Below, in pieces: positions 35,343-44,539 of a stretch of DNA of 64,000 nt. The notes beneath the pieces were generated by a model. The model was not told where the DNA came from, made no database searches, and worked only from the letters and a program-made list of their open reading frames with translations. Position numbers and translations under genes: made by a program. The stretch is from assembly GCF_041505935.1 (NCBI RefSeq), contig NZ_CP140110.1; one strand, 5' to 3'. The stretch comes from Fervidobacterium_A thailandense. GTDB lineage: Bacteria; Thermotogota; Thermotogae; Thermotogales; Fervidobacteriaceae. Positions within the stretch are counted from its first letter, which is position 1. The number at the start of each line of letters is the position of its first letter.

Positions 35343-36098
35343 ATGATTGGGCAGGAGTTTTTGAAGACACTCTTTTTAAATTTGCTGATGATTTGTGTCG
35401 TTATTCCTCTTTTGGTCTACTGCACGTACGCGTTCATGCTTTACTTTTCCTTTCGAAAATCGAGTTATTCTGATTTCAACAAGCGATTTATAAAGGTTCT
35501 GTTTGATAAAGGTGCGCGCGGCGAATTTAAGATATTTAGGTTGCTGGAAAAATTGGTTGATAAATACTCTAAGGGCATGGCCTTCATCGTTCCCAACGTT
35601 TATGTCCAGAAAGGTAACTCCGAAACTTCTGAGGTAGATATTGTTCTGGTTGCTCCCTCTGGTATAGTGGTTGTGGAATCGAAAAATTACGCAGGCTCAG
35701 TTTACGGAAAAATTGACGAAAAATTCTGGACGCAAGTGCTTCCAGGGAAGAAATCAAGATTCTTGAATCCCTTGATTCAAAATGAAGGCCACGTTAAGGC
35801 CCTCTCAGAATTTTTGAAATTACCGAAGGAGTCTTTCAGGTCTGTTGTCGTTTTTCCAGATAGTTGCAATTTGAAAGTTGAAAGACCCGTTTCAAACAAA
35901 GTAGTCCTCGTGAAATTCTCTGAACTTCCGAAAGTTGTAAAGCAATTTTTAAGCGAGCCAAAGATCTTTACGCTTGGAGAGGTATTTCAATTCAATAAGG
36001 TTTTAGTTGAACGCTCTTTGGTCGACGAAGAAATAAAACGTACCCATATTGAAAAGGTTAAAGAGAAGCGCGCAAGTTGGCAACGGAGTTTAGATTAA
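35343..36098 (+). CDS. NERD-domain protein with membrane anchor
   Basis: The 251-residue product has one N-terminal membrane helix (about 9-37) and a cytoplasmic NERD domain. Signature parts are ARGEFKIFRLLEKL, SEVDIVLVAPSGIVVVESKN with the putative nuclease Asp and Glu-x-Lys, and the FLNPLIQNEGHVKAL segment. NERD domains are related to restriction-type nucleases; substrates are generally unknown. The ATG follows GGGGGGTTAAAC. The gene begins 27 bp after the end of the damaged IS, so its original upstream region may be lost. Its 3' end overlaps the opposite rluD gene by 41 bp. Confidence 0.85.
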   Translation: MIGQEFLKTLFLNLLMICVVIPLLVYCTYAFMLYFSFRKSSYSDFNKRFIKVLFDKGARGEFKIFRLLEKLVDKYSKGMAFIVPNVYVQKGNSETSEVDIVLVAPSGIVVVESKNYAGSVYGKIDEKFWTQVLPGKKSRFLNPLIQNEGHVKALSEFLKLPKESFRSVVVFPDSCNLKVERPVSNKVVLVKFSELPKVVKQFLSEPKIFTLGEVFQFNKVLVERSLVDEEIKRTHIEKVKEKRASWQRSLD

Positions 36099-37005
36099 CG
36101 ATAGCGTTTTTAAAATCTTCCGGAATCCTCGCAATGAATTTCATTTTTTCACCAGTCCGCGGATGGTAAAACGCAAGCATTAAAGCGTGGAGCATCTGCC
36201 GTTTGATGCCGTAAATTTCATCTTCCTTAGCCCTTCCGTAAACCTCGTCTCCCATCAGCGGGTGACCGATGTATTTCATATGGACCCGTATCTGGTGCGT
36301 CCTTCCCGTCTTCGGATAAGCGAAGACCAGAGAAGCGATGTTTCCAAAACGTCTGACCACGCGATAGTACGTCACGGCGGGTTTTCCCAGCGGGCTGTTT
36401 GTGGCGGTCATCTTCACCCTGAGCACAGGGTTTCTTGCAATACTAATTTCTATAACTCCCTCGCTTTTCTCAGGTACGCCCTTTACCAAACACACGTAGA
36501 GTTTTTCGGTCAATCTGTCTTTGAACTGTTTGGTGAGTGATTGGTGTGCCAAGTCGTTTTTGGCGATGACCATCACTCCACTGGTGTCCTTATCGAGCCT
36601 GTGGACGATTCCCGGTCTGAGAACACCGCCGATACCTTGAAGGTCTTTGCAATGGTAAAGTACGGCGTTGACAATCGTACCTGAGGTATGGGATGGAATT
36701 GGATGGGTGATGATACCGGGCTGTTTGTTGATAACGAGGATATCCCTATCCTCGTAGATGATGTCAAGAGGAATGTTCTCCGGGAGTACCTCCGGCATCT
36801 GGGGTTTCTCCGGAAGGTTCAAGGTAATTGTATCCCCAGTCTTCACCCTGTAACTGGGCTTCTTCGAAGTCCCATTCACCAAGATTTCTCCATTCTTTAT
36901 AGCTTTCTGAATGAACGTTCTGGAGACCCAATCTGGGGCTTTTTCGAGCACAAATTTGTCCAAGCGCCATCCGTTTTCTCTCGACGTTACCAGTAGCTCC
37001 ACCAT
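36058..37005 (-). CDS. rluD: RluA-family 23S rRNA pseudouridine synthase
   Basis: The 315-residue enzyme has an N-terminal S4-like RNA-binding domain (RLDKFVLEKAPDWVSRTFIQ) and a catalytic domain with HRLDKDTSGVMVIAKN, whose Asp is catalytic, and GRTHQIRVHM. It most resembles RluD. I chose ATG 37005 because the preceding frame is not conserved-looking, although no strong ribosome-binding site precedes it. The 5' end overlaps the lspA frame by 242 bp. Confidence 0.88.
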   Translation of the reverse strand: MVELLVTSRENGWRLDKFVLEKAPDWVSRTFIQKAIKNGEILVNGTSKKPSYRVKTGDTITLNLPEKPQMPEVLPENIPLDIIYEDRDILVINKQPGIITHPIPSHTSGTIVNAVLYHCKDLQGIGGVLRPGIVHRLDKDTSGVMVIAKNDLAHQSLTKQFKDRLTEKLYVCLVKGVPEKSEGVIEISIARNPVLRVKMTATNSPLGKPAVTYYRVVRRFGNIASLVFAYPKTGRTHQIRVHMKYIGHPLMGDEVYGRAKEDEIYGIKRQMLHALMLAFYHPRTGEKMKFIARIPEDFKNAIVNLNSVANLRASL

Positions 37006-37453
37006 AGGCTTTTTTGTGCTTTCGTTGAGCCTCCTCCGTCTCGTATTGTAAGACTTCGATAAGTAATCCAATGCTACCGATGAGTATGAACACATCTGCC
37101 AGGTTGTACACCGTTGGCCAGTATTTCATCGTTAAAAAGTCTATGACATATCCAAACCTTATGCGATCGATGAGATTTCCAAGTGCGCCACCTATAATGA
37201 GGGCAAGCAGAACTTCCGTTGTCCGCTTAATTTTAACAAATAGTGGCACAACCGAGAGTGCCACTATTATAAATAACGAAAGGTATATAACGATTTCCTT
37301 CACACCCGGAAACAGCCCAAAAGCGATTCCTCTGTTTGTAGCGTACGTGAGGTACAGGAAGTTGAACAGTTGAATGTACGAACCTTGAAGGTAAAGATAA
37401 GCGAGGTGTTTGGTGATCTGATCAACAGTAAGGGCTAAGACTATCCAGAACAT
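36764..37453 (-). CDS. lspA: Lipoprotein signal peptidase LspA with odd C-terminal extension
   Basis: The first about 150 residues form a normal LspA: hydrophobic helices, the TYATNRGIAFGLFPG segment, and the two catalytic Asp residues in GNLIDRIRFGYVIDFL and VYNLADVFI. The frame then runs about 75 residues further in a polar, non-hydrophobic stretch, giving 229 residues against about 160 normally. That tail overlaps the start of rluD in another frame. A lost stop codon or a frameshift near 37010 could explain it. It lies 28 bp after cheR. Confidence 0.85.
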   Translation of the reverse strand: MFWIVLALTVDQITKHLAYLYLQGSYIQLFNFLYLTYATNRGIAFGLFPGVKEIVIYLSLFIIVALSVVPLFVKIKRTTEVLLALIIGGALGNLIDRIRFGYVIDFLTMKYWPTVYNLADVFILIGSIGLLIEVLQYETEEAQRKHKKAYGGATGNVERKRMALGQICARKSPRLGLQNVHSESYKEWRNLGEWDFEEAQLQGEDWGYNYLEPSGETPDAGGTPGEHSS

Positions 37454-37481
37454 TCGTGTTTTTCCTTTCCAAATCGGGTTA

Positions 37482-38336
37482 TCAGGTTACTTTTCGGTAG
37501 ATGAACGGCGAAGCTACCTCAAGTCCAAGTGCCTTGTAGTTGAAGATCCTCTCTGTGTTCCCCACGAAAAGGATACCACCGGTTCGGAGACTTTCTGAGA
37601 ACTTTCTGTACAGTTGATCCTTCGCTTCCATTTCAAAGTAAATCACAACGTTCCTGCACATGATCAGGTCAAATCCTTTTTCAAACGGATCCTGGAGAAG
37701 GTTGTGTCTCTTGAACTGGACACGTGCTTTCACGTTTGGTTTAACTATGTATTTACCATCGCGTACAATGAAGTACTTTTGGATGTACTCGGATGGGGTA
37801 CTCACCATCGAACGCTCGTCGTATTCTCCGATCTGGGCTTTGGTGAGCACGCCGATATCAATGTCCGTAGCAAGTATTTTCGCCGTTGGTGGTGCCTTTA
37901 GCTCCTCGAGTAGTATTGCGAGTGAGTATGGTTCTTCACCGGATGAACAACCAGCACTCCAAGCCCTGAACCTCGGACCGCTTTCTCTCAAGAGCTCCGG
38001 TAAAAATTTTTCTTTTAGCTCCTGCCATTTTTCGGGATTGCGGAAGAATTCTGTCACGTTGATTGTAAGCTTATCGAGAAATTCATCCTTCTTTTTGGGA
38101 TCTTTTTGAATCAGCTCGAGGTACTCTTTGTAGGACTTGCAACTGTATTTTCTGATAAGCATCTCAATACGACGTTTCATCCTTTCCGGTTTGTACCCAG
38201 AAAGGTCAAGTCCCATGGTGTCTTTCACTTTTTGGACGAACCACTCAAATTCTTCCCACGGAAGCTCGGGAATTTCACCAAATTGGGAAGTGGAAAGCCA
38301 CACGAACTTTTTGTCCTTCGAGTCGTCCAGCGACAT
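37482..38336 (-). CDS. cheR: Chemotaxis protein methyltransferase CheR
   Basis: The 284-residue enzyme methylates glutamates of chemoreceptors using SAM. It shows the N-terminal helical domain with YKPERMKRRIE, NVTEFFRNPEKW, the SAM-binding WSAGCSSGEEPYSLAI, and the IMCRNVVIYF motif. It overlaps the 3' end of the upstream exported-protein gene by 62 bp. It lies in a housekeeping operon rather than with other che genes. Confidence 0.94.
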   Translation of the reverse strand: MSLDDSKDKKFVWLSTSQFGEIPELPWEEFEWFVQKVKDTMGLDLSGYKPERMKRRIEMLIRKYSCKSYKEYLELIQKDPKKKDEFLDKLTINVTEFFRNPEKWQELKEKFLPELLRESGPRFRAWSAGCSSGEEPYSLAILLEELKAPPTAKILATDIDIGVLTKAQIGEYDERSMVSTPSEYIQKYFIVRDGKYIVKPNVKARVQFKRHNLLQDPFEKGFDLIMCRNVVIYFEMEAKDQLYRKFSESLRTGGILFVGNTERIFNYKALGLEVASPFIYRKVT

Positions 38337-39060
38337 TCAGCTCACCCACCTTCCAAACCACGTCTCCAACGAATCCGAGTTCTTCATCGGAGCGTAGTGC
38401 CAAAGTTACGTTTTCCCAGCCCAAATATAGACCGTACGCCAGCTTAAGTTGGAAGTCCGGGTCTAAGTAGGTAAGAACGTAAACCATCCAGTTTTTTTGT
38501 GGATAGAACAGTCCCAGACCGGTTTTGTTCCCGAAGTACAAATAGACAAATTTTCCAATTCCGAAGTTCAAATTGTCCACTTCGCGTTCGGCAAAAACTT
38601 CAAAAATTTTGAAATCGAGCGTGACGTTTAGCTTGTCCGCGTTACCCAAGATCGAGAAGAACTCGCCTTTGTGAAAGACGTACTCGTCAACGTATCCAGT
38701 GTTAACCCACGATGCGTACCAACTCTTCTTTGCTGGGTTCAAGAACGTTGTGAAAGGTACATTAGGCCCCAGAAATGAGTACTTAACGACGTACGGTTCG
38801 TTTTCAAAGTTGAAGTAATCTATCAAATTATCGAAGTTCGGTTTCAACTGCGGAAAACCGTTCTTGAATAATACATCAACGTTTGCACTGAGACCGATGT
38901 CGAATTTCCAAAATCTGATACGTGTCTTAGCTAAGATTCCCCATGAAGTATCAAAGGGAGAAACACTCAAAAAGAGTGTTTCTCCCAGCGTTGTGATGGC
39001 AAGAATTATTGTCAAAAGCGGAATCCAAACTTTCGCACTGAGCTTACGTTTCGAAAACAT
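38275..39060 (-). CDS. Exported protein of unknown function, beta-rich
   Basis: The 261-residue product has a signal-like N-terminus (KVWIPLLTIILAITTLGETLF) and then alternating aromatic and polar residues ending in AFHFPIW. An aromatic last residue and beta-rich pattern would suit an outer-membrane or toga barrel protein, but I recognise no family. The start ATG 39060 lies 10 bp after the yebC stop, with only a weak GAAGG upstream. It overlaps cheR by 62 bp. Confidence 0.65.
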   Translation of the reverse strand: MFSKRKLSAKVWIPLLTIILAITTLGETLFLSVSPFDTSWGILAKTRIRFWKFDIGLSANVDVLFKNGFPQLKPNFDNLIDYFNFENEPYVVKYSFLGPNVPFTTFLNPAKKSWYASWVNTGYVDEYVFHKGEFFSILGNADKLNVTLDFKIFEVFAEREVDNLNFGIGKFVYLYFGNKTGLGLFYPQKNWMVYVLTYLDPDFQLKLAYGLYLGWENVTLALRSDEELGFVGDVVWKVGELNVAGRLEGQKVRVAFHFPIW

Positions 39061-39070
39061 GGAGTGTTCG

Positions 39071-39829
39071 TCAACCTTCGAGTTTCTGCATGATAGCTTC
39101 GAGTTCGGCATCGTCAATTTCGAAGTTGCCGAAAACTTCCTGAACATCGTCGTTGTCCTCAAGAATGTCTATGAGCTTAAGAACTTTTTCGGCATCTGCA
39201 CCGGTGACCTTCACTGTGTTCTTCGGTTTGTACGTGATCTTGGCCGTTCCCTCGAATCCGTTCTTAGCCAAAGCTTCTTTGAGATCAGACAAGTTTTCCG
39301 GTGCGGTGTAAACCAGTACAGGATCTCCTTCCTCGATGTCTTCGGCACCGGCATCTATGGCCATCAGCATGAACTCGTCCATGTTGGGAACCTTTTCAGC
39401 TGGGATTTCGATGACACCTTTCCTCTCGAAAATCCAAGCCACCGAACCGCTCTCGGCCAAAGAACCACCGTTTTTGCTCAGCAGGTGCCTGAGTTCCTGT
39501 GCCGTTCTGTTCTTGTTGTCGGTTAATGCGAGGATGTAAAGTGCAACGCCACCCGGAGCGTAGGCTTCGTAGATGACTTCTTCGTACTTTTCGCCTTCGA
39601 GTTCTCCAGTACCCTTCTTGATGGATCTTTCTATTGTTTCCTTGGGCATGTTCGCTTCCTTTGCCTTCTCAAGAACGGCCCTCAGTCTTGGGTTTGTATC
39701 TGGGTTTCCGCCACCTTCTCTCGCGGCCACGATTATTTCCCTGATTATTTTTGTAAAGATCTTCGACCTCTTGGCGTCCTGCGCCGCTTTCCTATGCTTA
39801 ATATTCGCCCATTTGTTGTGTCCCGACAT
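39071..39829 (-). CDS. yebC: YebC/PmpR-family protein
   Basis: The 252-residue product starts with MSGHNKWANIKHRKAAQDAK, the invariant family N-terminus, followed by GGGNPDTNPRLR and YEAYAPGG. Members are described as transcriptional regulators and more recently as factors easing ribosome stalling at proline stretches. AGGAGG lies 8 bp before the ATG. It is in an operon after clpP. Confidence 0.94.
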   Translation of the reverse strand: MSGHNKWANIKHRKAAQDAKRSKIFTKIIREIIVAAREGGGNPDTNPRLRAVLEKAKEANMPKETIERSIKKGTGELEGEKYEEVIYEAYAPGGVALYILALTDNKNRTAQELRHLLSKNGGSLAESGSVAWIFERKGVIEIPAEKVPNMDEFMLMAIDAGAEDIEEGDPVLVYTAPENLSDLKEALAKNGFEGTAKITYKPKNTVKVTGADAEKVLKLIDILEDNDDVQEVFGNFEIDDAELEAIMQKLEG

Positions 39830-39900
39830 GGGTTTTACCTCCTCTCAAAAAATGTTTCTCCAATCTTTAAGCCTCAAGACCTATTTCCTTTGATTGTGAA

Positions 39901-40527
39901 TCACCCGCGCCTTTCACCTGGCATAATCACTTTATCTATTATACCATACTCAAGCGCCTCGTGTGCACTCATAAAGAAATCGCGGTCCGTGTCCTTTTCG
40001 ATCCTTTCGATAGGTTGTCCGGTGTGGTAACTAAGAATTTCGTTGAGCATGTGTTTTATCCTCAGTAACTCTTTGGTGAGTATTTCAACATCCTTTGCCG
40101 TTCCCGCGGCACCTCCGAGTGGTTGGTGTATCATGATCCGGCTATGTGGGAGTGCGAATCGCTTTCCCTTTGTTCCCGCGGCAAGTAGAATCGCACCCAT
40201 GGAGGCCGCTTGACCAATACATATGGTCGTCACATCGCACTTGACATACTGCATTGTATCGTATATAGCCAAACCGGCAGTGACTTCTCCACCGGGAGAG
40301 TTGATGTAAAGTTGGATGTCTTTATCCGGGTTTTCGGCTTCCAAAAAGAGTAGTTGCGCAACTACAAGGTTGGCCACGTGATCATCGATGGCCGTTCCCA
40401 AGAATATGATTCTGTCCTTCAGTAACCTAGAGTAAATGTCGTAAGCTCGCTCGTATCTACCTGTGGACTCAATGACTATTGGTACGTACTGGCTTATTAT
40501 CCTCTTTAGTTCCTTTTCCTTATCCAT
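39901..40527 (-). CDS. clpP: ATP-dependent Clp protease proteolytic subunit ClpP
   Basis: The 208-residue serine protease has the nucleophile in GQAASMGAILLAAG, the catalytic histidine in LPHSRIMIHQP, and the YINSPGGEVTAGLAIYDTMQ substrate-binding segment. It forms the tetradecameric barrel used with ClpX or ClpA/C. It lies 29 bp after tig, the common tig-clpP order, but clpX does not follow. Confidence 0.96.
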   Translation of the reverse strand: MDKEKELKRIISQYVPIVIESTGRYERAYDIYSRLLKDRIIFLGTAIDDHVANLVVAQLLFLEAENPDKDIQLYINSPGGEVTAGLAIYDTMQYVKCDVTTICIGQAASMGAILLAAGTKGKRFALPHSRIMIHQPLGGAAGTAKDVEILTKELLRIKHMLNEILSYHTGQPIERIEKDTDRDFFMSAHEALEYGIIDKVIMPGERRG

Positions 40528-40556
40528 AGTTTCACCCCAACATTGACGATGGGCGG

Positions 40557-41858
40557 TTATTTCTCACCTTCGCCACCGTTGTCGTTCTCTTTCTTAAAGC
40601 TTACCTCTTCAATTGTGATCTTGTCAAGGATCGTTTTCAGGATCTTTTCGGTAAGTATTTGGACTGTTACATCGTCTCTAAAATTCTTGTTGGTTCGGTA
40701 AGTGGCTTCTATCTTGTCTGGGCTCACACCCCACTTAGGTGCCATTCTCTCGGCATAAGCTCTGAGATCCTCCAAACCAATTTTTACATCGTATTCTTTG
40801 GCCAATTTTTTAAGTGCGAGGTTTCGCTTAGCTGTTTCGAGGAATGTCTCGTTGATGTGCTCGACCATCTTTTCGTAGCTTTCAAATTGTTTCAGGTACT
40901 CTTCGTATTTTCCATCTTCTTTTAGTTTTTCTATCGTATCCTCGGCAAAGCGTTGCAACGTCTTCTCGCTTATATCCATTTCGGTGGCCTCGGGTAACTG
41001 CTGGAGGAACTGTTCAACAAAGCTGTCCATGAGTTCCTCATCGTATATCTTCTTACCTTCCTCACGTGCATGTCGCTCAAATTGTTCAACTGTTTCGACG
41101 TTCTCAATTCCCAAACCTTTGACGAATTCGTCCGTGAATTCAGGCACTAACCTCTTGTAGATTTGAGTGATTTCGAGAATGTACTTGTAAACCAAATCCC
41201 TTCCATCTGCAGTTTTGAAGGTCTTTTCGAATTCAACAACGTCACCGGCCTTTTTGCCAATTAGGTTGACAATGACGTCCCTTTTGTCGTCTTCAAAGAT
41301 TATATAATTCTTTTCCTCTTCGTTTCTAACTTCCTTGTCCTCCCTCAACACGCGTTCCTTTACAACGACTTGGTCTCCAACTTCCGCAGGTCCTTCCTTG
41401 GGCTCAAGTGTAACGTTTTGCTCCAAGAGAATCTTCTTCTTGAATTCGACGTATCCATCGATGGTCTCGTCTTCTTTGGCCTTTCTCAGCTTTATCTTGG
41501 ATAAGTCAACACTAACCTCCGGTTCGAAGTGGAGCTCTACCGTTACAGTTCCAGCGTCGCTTGAGAACTTTGCATCCGAGATGACCACTGGAATGATAAG
41601 TTCAACTTCCTCGTTATCGAGCATGCGCTCAACTTCTTCGATCGCCTCGGAAGCGACGTAAATCTCGTAAAAAGACTCTTTGAGGCGCATTTTGTAAATC
41701 TCTTTCGGAACCCTTCCAGGCCTGAAACCTTCGATGAGAACCTTCCGCTTGTTCAGGTTCTGCGTGGCCTTGTCCTCAAGTCTCTTAATATCCTCCTTGT
41801 CAAAGGTGTACTCCCTTACCACCACGTTTTTTTCCCTCGAAATTTCTTTGACCTCCAT
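40557..41858 (-). CDS. tig: Trigger factor
   Basis: The 433-residue ribosome-associated chaperone has the ribosome-docking signature near residue 44 (GFRPGRVPKEIYK), a middle PPIase-like domain with the GDQVVVKE segment, and a long helical C-terminal domain. The ATG follows GGAGGTGCCACG. It is the first gene of the leftward housekeeping operon. Confidence 0.93.
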   Translation of the reverse strand: MEVKEISREKNVVVREYTFDKEDIKRLEDKATQNLNKRKVLIEGFRPGRVPKEIYKMRLKESFYEIYVASEAIEEVERMLDNEEVELIIPVVISDAKFSSDAGTVTVELHFEPEVSVDLSKIKLRKAKEDETIDGYVEFKKKILLEQNVTLEPKEGPAEVGDQVVVKERVLREDKEVRNEEEKNYIIFEDDKRDVIVNLIGKKAGDVVEFEKTFKTADGRDLVYKYILEITQIYKRLVPEFTDEFVKGLGIENVETVEQFERHAREEGKKIYDEELMDSFVEQFLQQLPEATEMDISEKTLQRFAEDTIEKLKEDGKYEEYLKQFESYEKMVEHINETFLETAKRNLALKKLAKEYDVKIGLEDLRAYAERMAPKWGVSPDKIEATYRTNKNFRDDVTVQILTEKILKTILDKITIEEVSFKKENDNGGEGEK

Positions 41859-41979
41859 CGTGGCACCTCCAAGCTTTTTCTAAAACTATCGATGGCTTGA
41901 TTTTTCGTAAGTTCTGTTCTTCATCGGTACGCTTAGATATTCTTAGATTTTAGATTAATGCACAAATTTACACACAAAT

Positions 41980-42004
41980 CGTGGAGCGGTTACCGCGCTC
42001 CACG
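41980..42004 (-). terminator. Probable terminator at the end of the ribosomal superoperon
   Basis: A 9-bp stem CGTGGAGCG / CGCTCCACG lies 36 bp after the rplQ stop. On the minus strand it is followed by a poor T tract (ATTTGTGTG), so termination may be partial. Confidence 0.6.
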
Positions 42005-42039
42005 ATCGTTTAAACGAACCTCAAATTGATTAAATGTCA

Positions 42040-42426
42040 TCATTCACTTACCAACTGGAGAACCGCCATCTCGGCACCGTCGCCTCTCCGTGGCCCCACC
42101 TTAACAACGCGCAGGTAACCACCGTTTCTCTCAACAAACTTTGGAGCTATTTCATCGACAAGTTTGTTAACGAGTCTTCTATCTCCAAGCTCGGCGAATA
42201 TTTGTCTTCTGAGAGCTACGCTTTCGGCCCTGTTCGATTCTTTGATTTTGTAAGCCTTTATAGCCTTGGCAATTAGTTTCTCGATGTATTGTCTACCAAC
42301 CTTTGCTTTAACGGTCGTCGTCATGATTGAACTGTGTTCAATAATCTCTTTTGCAAGGTTTCTAAGGAGTGCGTTCCTGTGGCTTGCGTATCTATTGAGT
42401 TTATTCCTTTTCATTCGGTGTCTCAT
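42040..42426 (-). CDS. rplQ: 50S ribosomal protein L17
   Basis: The 128-residue protein begins MRHRMKRNKLNRYASHRNAL, the family signature, and includes the ALRRQIFAELGD segment. It lies near the peptide exit tunnel of the large subunit. It is the last gene of the alpha operon, 1 bp after rpoA, followed by a hairpin. Confidence 0.96.
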   Translation of the reverse strand: MRHRMKRNKLNRYASHRNALLRNLAKEIIEHSSIMTTTVKAKVGRQYIEKLIAKAIKAYKIKESNRAESVALRRQIFAELGDRRLVNKLVDEIAPKFVERNGGYLRVVKVGPRRGDGAEMAVLQLVSE

Positions 42427-42427
42427 T

Positions 42428-43414
42428 TCACTTTTCCCCCTTTCTGAGCGTGAGACCGAACTTTTCTTTGAGTTTTTCCTTCACTTCTTCAAGGGATTTT
42501 TGACCGAAGTTCTTTATCTTCATGAGATCTTCTTCCGTTCTGGAGAGAAGATCACCGATCGTTTCGATTTTGTCGCGCTTCAAACAGTTGAGCGAACGTG
42601 CCGAAAGGTCAAGCTCCTCGATTTTCCTTGACATGTAATCATCCACAGAACCGAACTCTTCGGTGAATTGGACTGTTTCTTGAATCGCAGGAATTGGTAG
42701 TTCTTCAACATCGGTCAAGCTCTGTTCGATAAACGAGAAGTGGTCGATGATGATTTTCAGCGAATGCTTCAACGCTTCAGCCGGTTTTATGCTCTTCTTT
42801 GTCCAAATTTCGAGTATGAGTTTTTCAAAGTCCGTCCTCTTGTCAACACGCACGTTCTCAACAAGCCAGTTGACCTTGATGACCGGGCTGTAAACCCCAT
42901 CGAGGACTATCCAACCGATCTCCGGTCTTTCGTTCCGCTCGCTCGCCGGTACGAACCCCTTACCGAATGTTGCGTAGAGTTCAACTTCGATATCCGCATC
43001 TTCGTTCAGCGTTGCTATGTAATGCTTCGGGTTGGCTACAATTACACCAGCCGGGCATTCGATGTCACCAGCCGTGAGTGTACACGGTCCTTTCTTACGG
43101 ATGAGGAGCTTCACCGGAGACTCCACGTAAGCTTCGACGCGAAGCTGAACCTTCTTCAGGTTGAGCAATATCTCCAGGATATCCTCTTTTACACCGTCTA
43201 TAGTGTCGAACTCGTGGTACTTCTCTGGCCTTATGAACCTTACATCCGTAATCGCAAAACTTGGGATGGAGGAGAGGAGTACTCTCCTGAGCGTGTTACC
43301 GATGGTAACAGCGTACCCTTTATCAAGCGGCGCAAGGGAGTAGCGCGCGTAGTAGAAATCTTCCTGTTCGGTTTGTTCTTCCAATCTGAACTTTCTTCCA
43401 GTGATCTGCATCAT
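42428..43414 (-). CDS. rpoA: RNA polymerase alpha subunit
   Basis: The 328-residue product has an N-terminal assembly domain with YAVTIGNTLRRVLLSSIPS and the C-terminal DNA- and activator-binding domain with LSARSLNCLKRDKIETIGD and KIKNFGQKSLEE. This is the host alpha subunit, needed by the cellular enzyme; the single-chain polymerase at 7901 has no alpha gene of its own. ATG 43414 lies 8 bp after GAGG. Confidence 0.96.
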   Translation of the reverse strand: MMQITGRKFRLEEQTEQEDFYYARYSLAPLDKGYAVTIGNTLRRVLLSSIPSFAITDVRFIRPEKYHEFDTIDGVKEDILEILLNLKKVQLRVEAYVESPVKLLIRKKGPCTLTAGDIECPAGVIVANPKHYIATLNEDADIEVELYATFGKGFVPASERNERPEIGWIVLDGVYSPVIKVNWLVENVRVDKRTDFEKLILEIWTKKSIKPAEALKHSLKIIIDHFSFIEQSLTDVEELPIPAIQETVQFTEEFGSVDDYMSRKIEELDLSARSLNCLKRDKIETIGDLLSRTEEDLMKIKNFGQKSLEEVKEKLKEKFGLTLRKGEK

Positions 43415-43419
43415 TAAGA

Positions 43420-44049
43420 TCACCTCGAGTAGAATTCAACGATCGCCTGGACGTCAACCGGAAGATCGATAACTTCTTCGAGTTTCGGGTGCCTAACGTA
43501 AGTTCCTTTGAACTGGTCGTAGTCTACCTCAAGCCACGGTGAAACTGTTCTGCCCCTGTTGAGTTCGATGGCTTTCTTTATTGGCTCGATGCCCCTGCTC
43601 GATTCTTTGATGGAAACAACATCACCAGGTCTGAGCTGGTAAGATGGTATGTCAACTTTCTTACCGTTCACGAGTATGTGACCGTGGTTAACAAGCTGGC
43701 GTGCAGTCCTCCTGTTAATGGCAAAACCGAGCCTGTAAACAACGTTATCGAGTCTCCTTTCGATCTGCACAACGAGGTTTTCTCGTGTATCGCCAGCCTG
43801 CTTGGCTGCCCTCTGGTAGTAAATCCTGAACTGCTTTTCGAGAATACCGTAAATCCTCTTAACGGTCTGTTTAGCCCTCAGTTGGATACCGTACTGCGTG
43901 AGTTTCTTCTTCTCCCTTCCGTGCTGACCGGGAGCGAAAGGTCTTCTATCGTAAGGACATTTTTCGCTGAAGCACTTTTCACCTTTGAGGTAAAGCTTCA
44001 TTCCCTCTCTTCTGCACAATCTGCACAACGGTCCTGTATATCGCGCCAT
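43420..44049 (-). CDS. rpsD: 30S ribosomal protein S4
   Basis: The 209-residue primary 16S rRNA-binding protein keeps the zinc-binding N-terminus (Cys9, Cys12, Cys26, Cys31), as in many thermophiles. An S4 domain follows from about residue 97 (RLDNVVYRLGFA, HGHILVNGKKVDIPS). It lies between rpsK and rpoA; S4 often represses the alpha operon. Confidence 0.96.
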   Translation of the reverse strand: MARYTGPLCRLCRREGMKLYLKGEKCFSEKCPYDRRPFAPGQHGREKKKLTQYGIQLRAKQTVKRIYGILEKQFRIYYQRAAKQAGDTRENLVVQIERRLDNVVYRLGFAINRRTARQLVNHGHILVNGKKVDIPSYQLRPGDVVSIKESSRGIEPIKKAIELNRGRTVSPWLEVDYDQFKGTYVRHPKLEEVIDLPVDVQAIVEFYSR

Positions 44050-44088
44050 TATTCTGCCCCTCCTTTGAGCTACTCACACTCTAAACCT

Positions 44089-44481
44089 TTAGACTCTTCT
44101 TCTCTTCGGTGGTCTACATCCGTTGAACGGAATTGGTGTTGCATCTCTGATGTTGTCGATTTCCAATCCCGCAGCTTGCAAAGTTCTGATGGCCGTTTCC
44201 CTTCCAGGACCAGGCCCTTTAACGATAACGTCAACACGCTTAATTCCCATCTTGATAGCTTCCTTGGCAACTTTATCAGCCGCGAGCTGTGCTGCATAGG
44301 GGGTACCTTTCCTGGTTCCTTCGAATCCCACCGTTCCACCGCTACCCCAGGTGAGAACGTTCCCGTTTGGATCTGTAAGCGTGACGATTGTGTTGTTGTA
44401 CGTGGACTTTATATGAACTATTCCTCTATCGGTTGCAACTCTTTTCTTCTGTTTTGCCCTCGTTGGTCGACCTTTCGCCAT
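44089..44481 (-). CDS. rpsK: 30S ribosomal protein S11
   Basis: The 130-residue platform protein shows GIVHIKSTYNNTIVTLTD, GSGGTVGFEGTRKGTPYAAQ and the C-terminal DATPIPFNGCRPPKRRRV. Length and gene order (rpsM-rpsK-rpsD) are standard. Confidence 0.97.
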   Translation of the reverse strand: MAKGRPTRAKQKKRVATDRGIVHIKSTYNNTIVTLTDPNGNVLTWGSGGTVGFEGTRKGTPYAAQLAADKVAKEAIKMGIKRVDVIVKGPGPGRETAIRTLQAAGLEIDNIRDATPIPFNGCRPPKRRRV

Positions 44482-44539
44482 TAATTTTCCCTCCTTTTAA
44501 AACTCGTTAAAACTCGTTGGCTTTCAACGCGTCGGTAGT

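Noticed and set aside
44070..44339. Many open frames opposite or shifted to ribosomal protein genes between 42000 and 62000
   Set aside because: They mirror strongly conserved genes in other frames and have no independent starts or family signatures.
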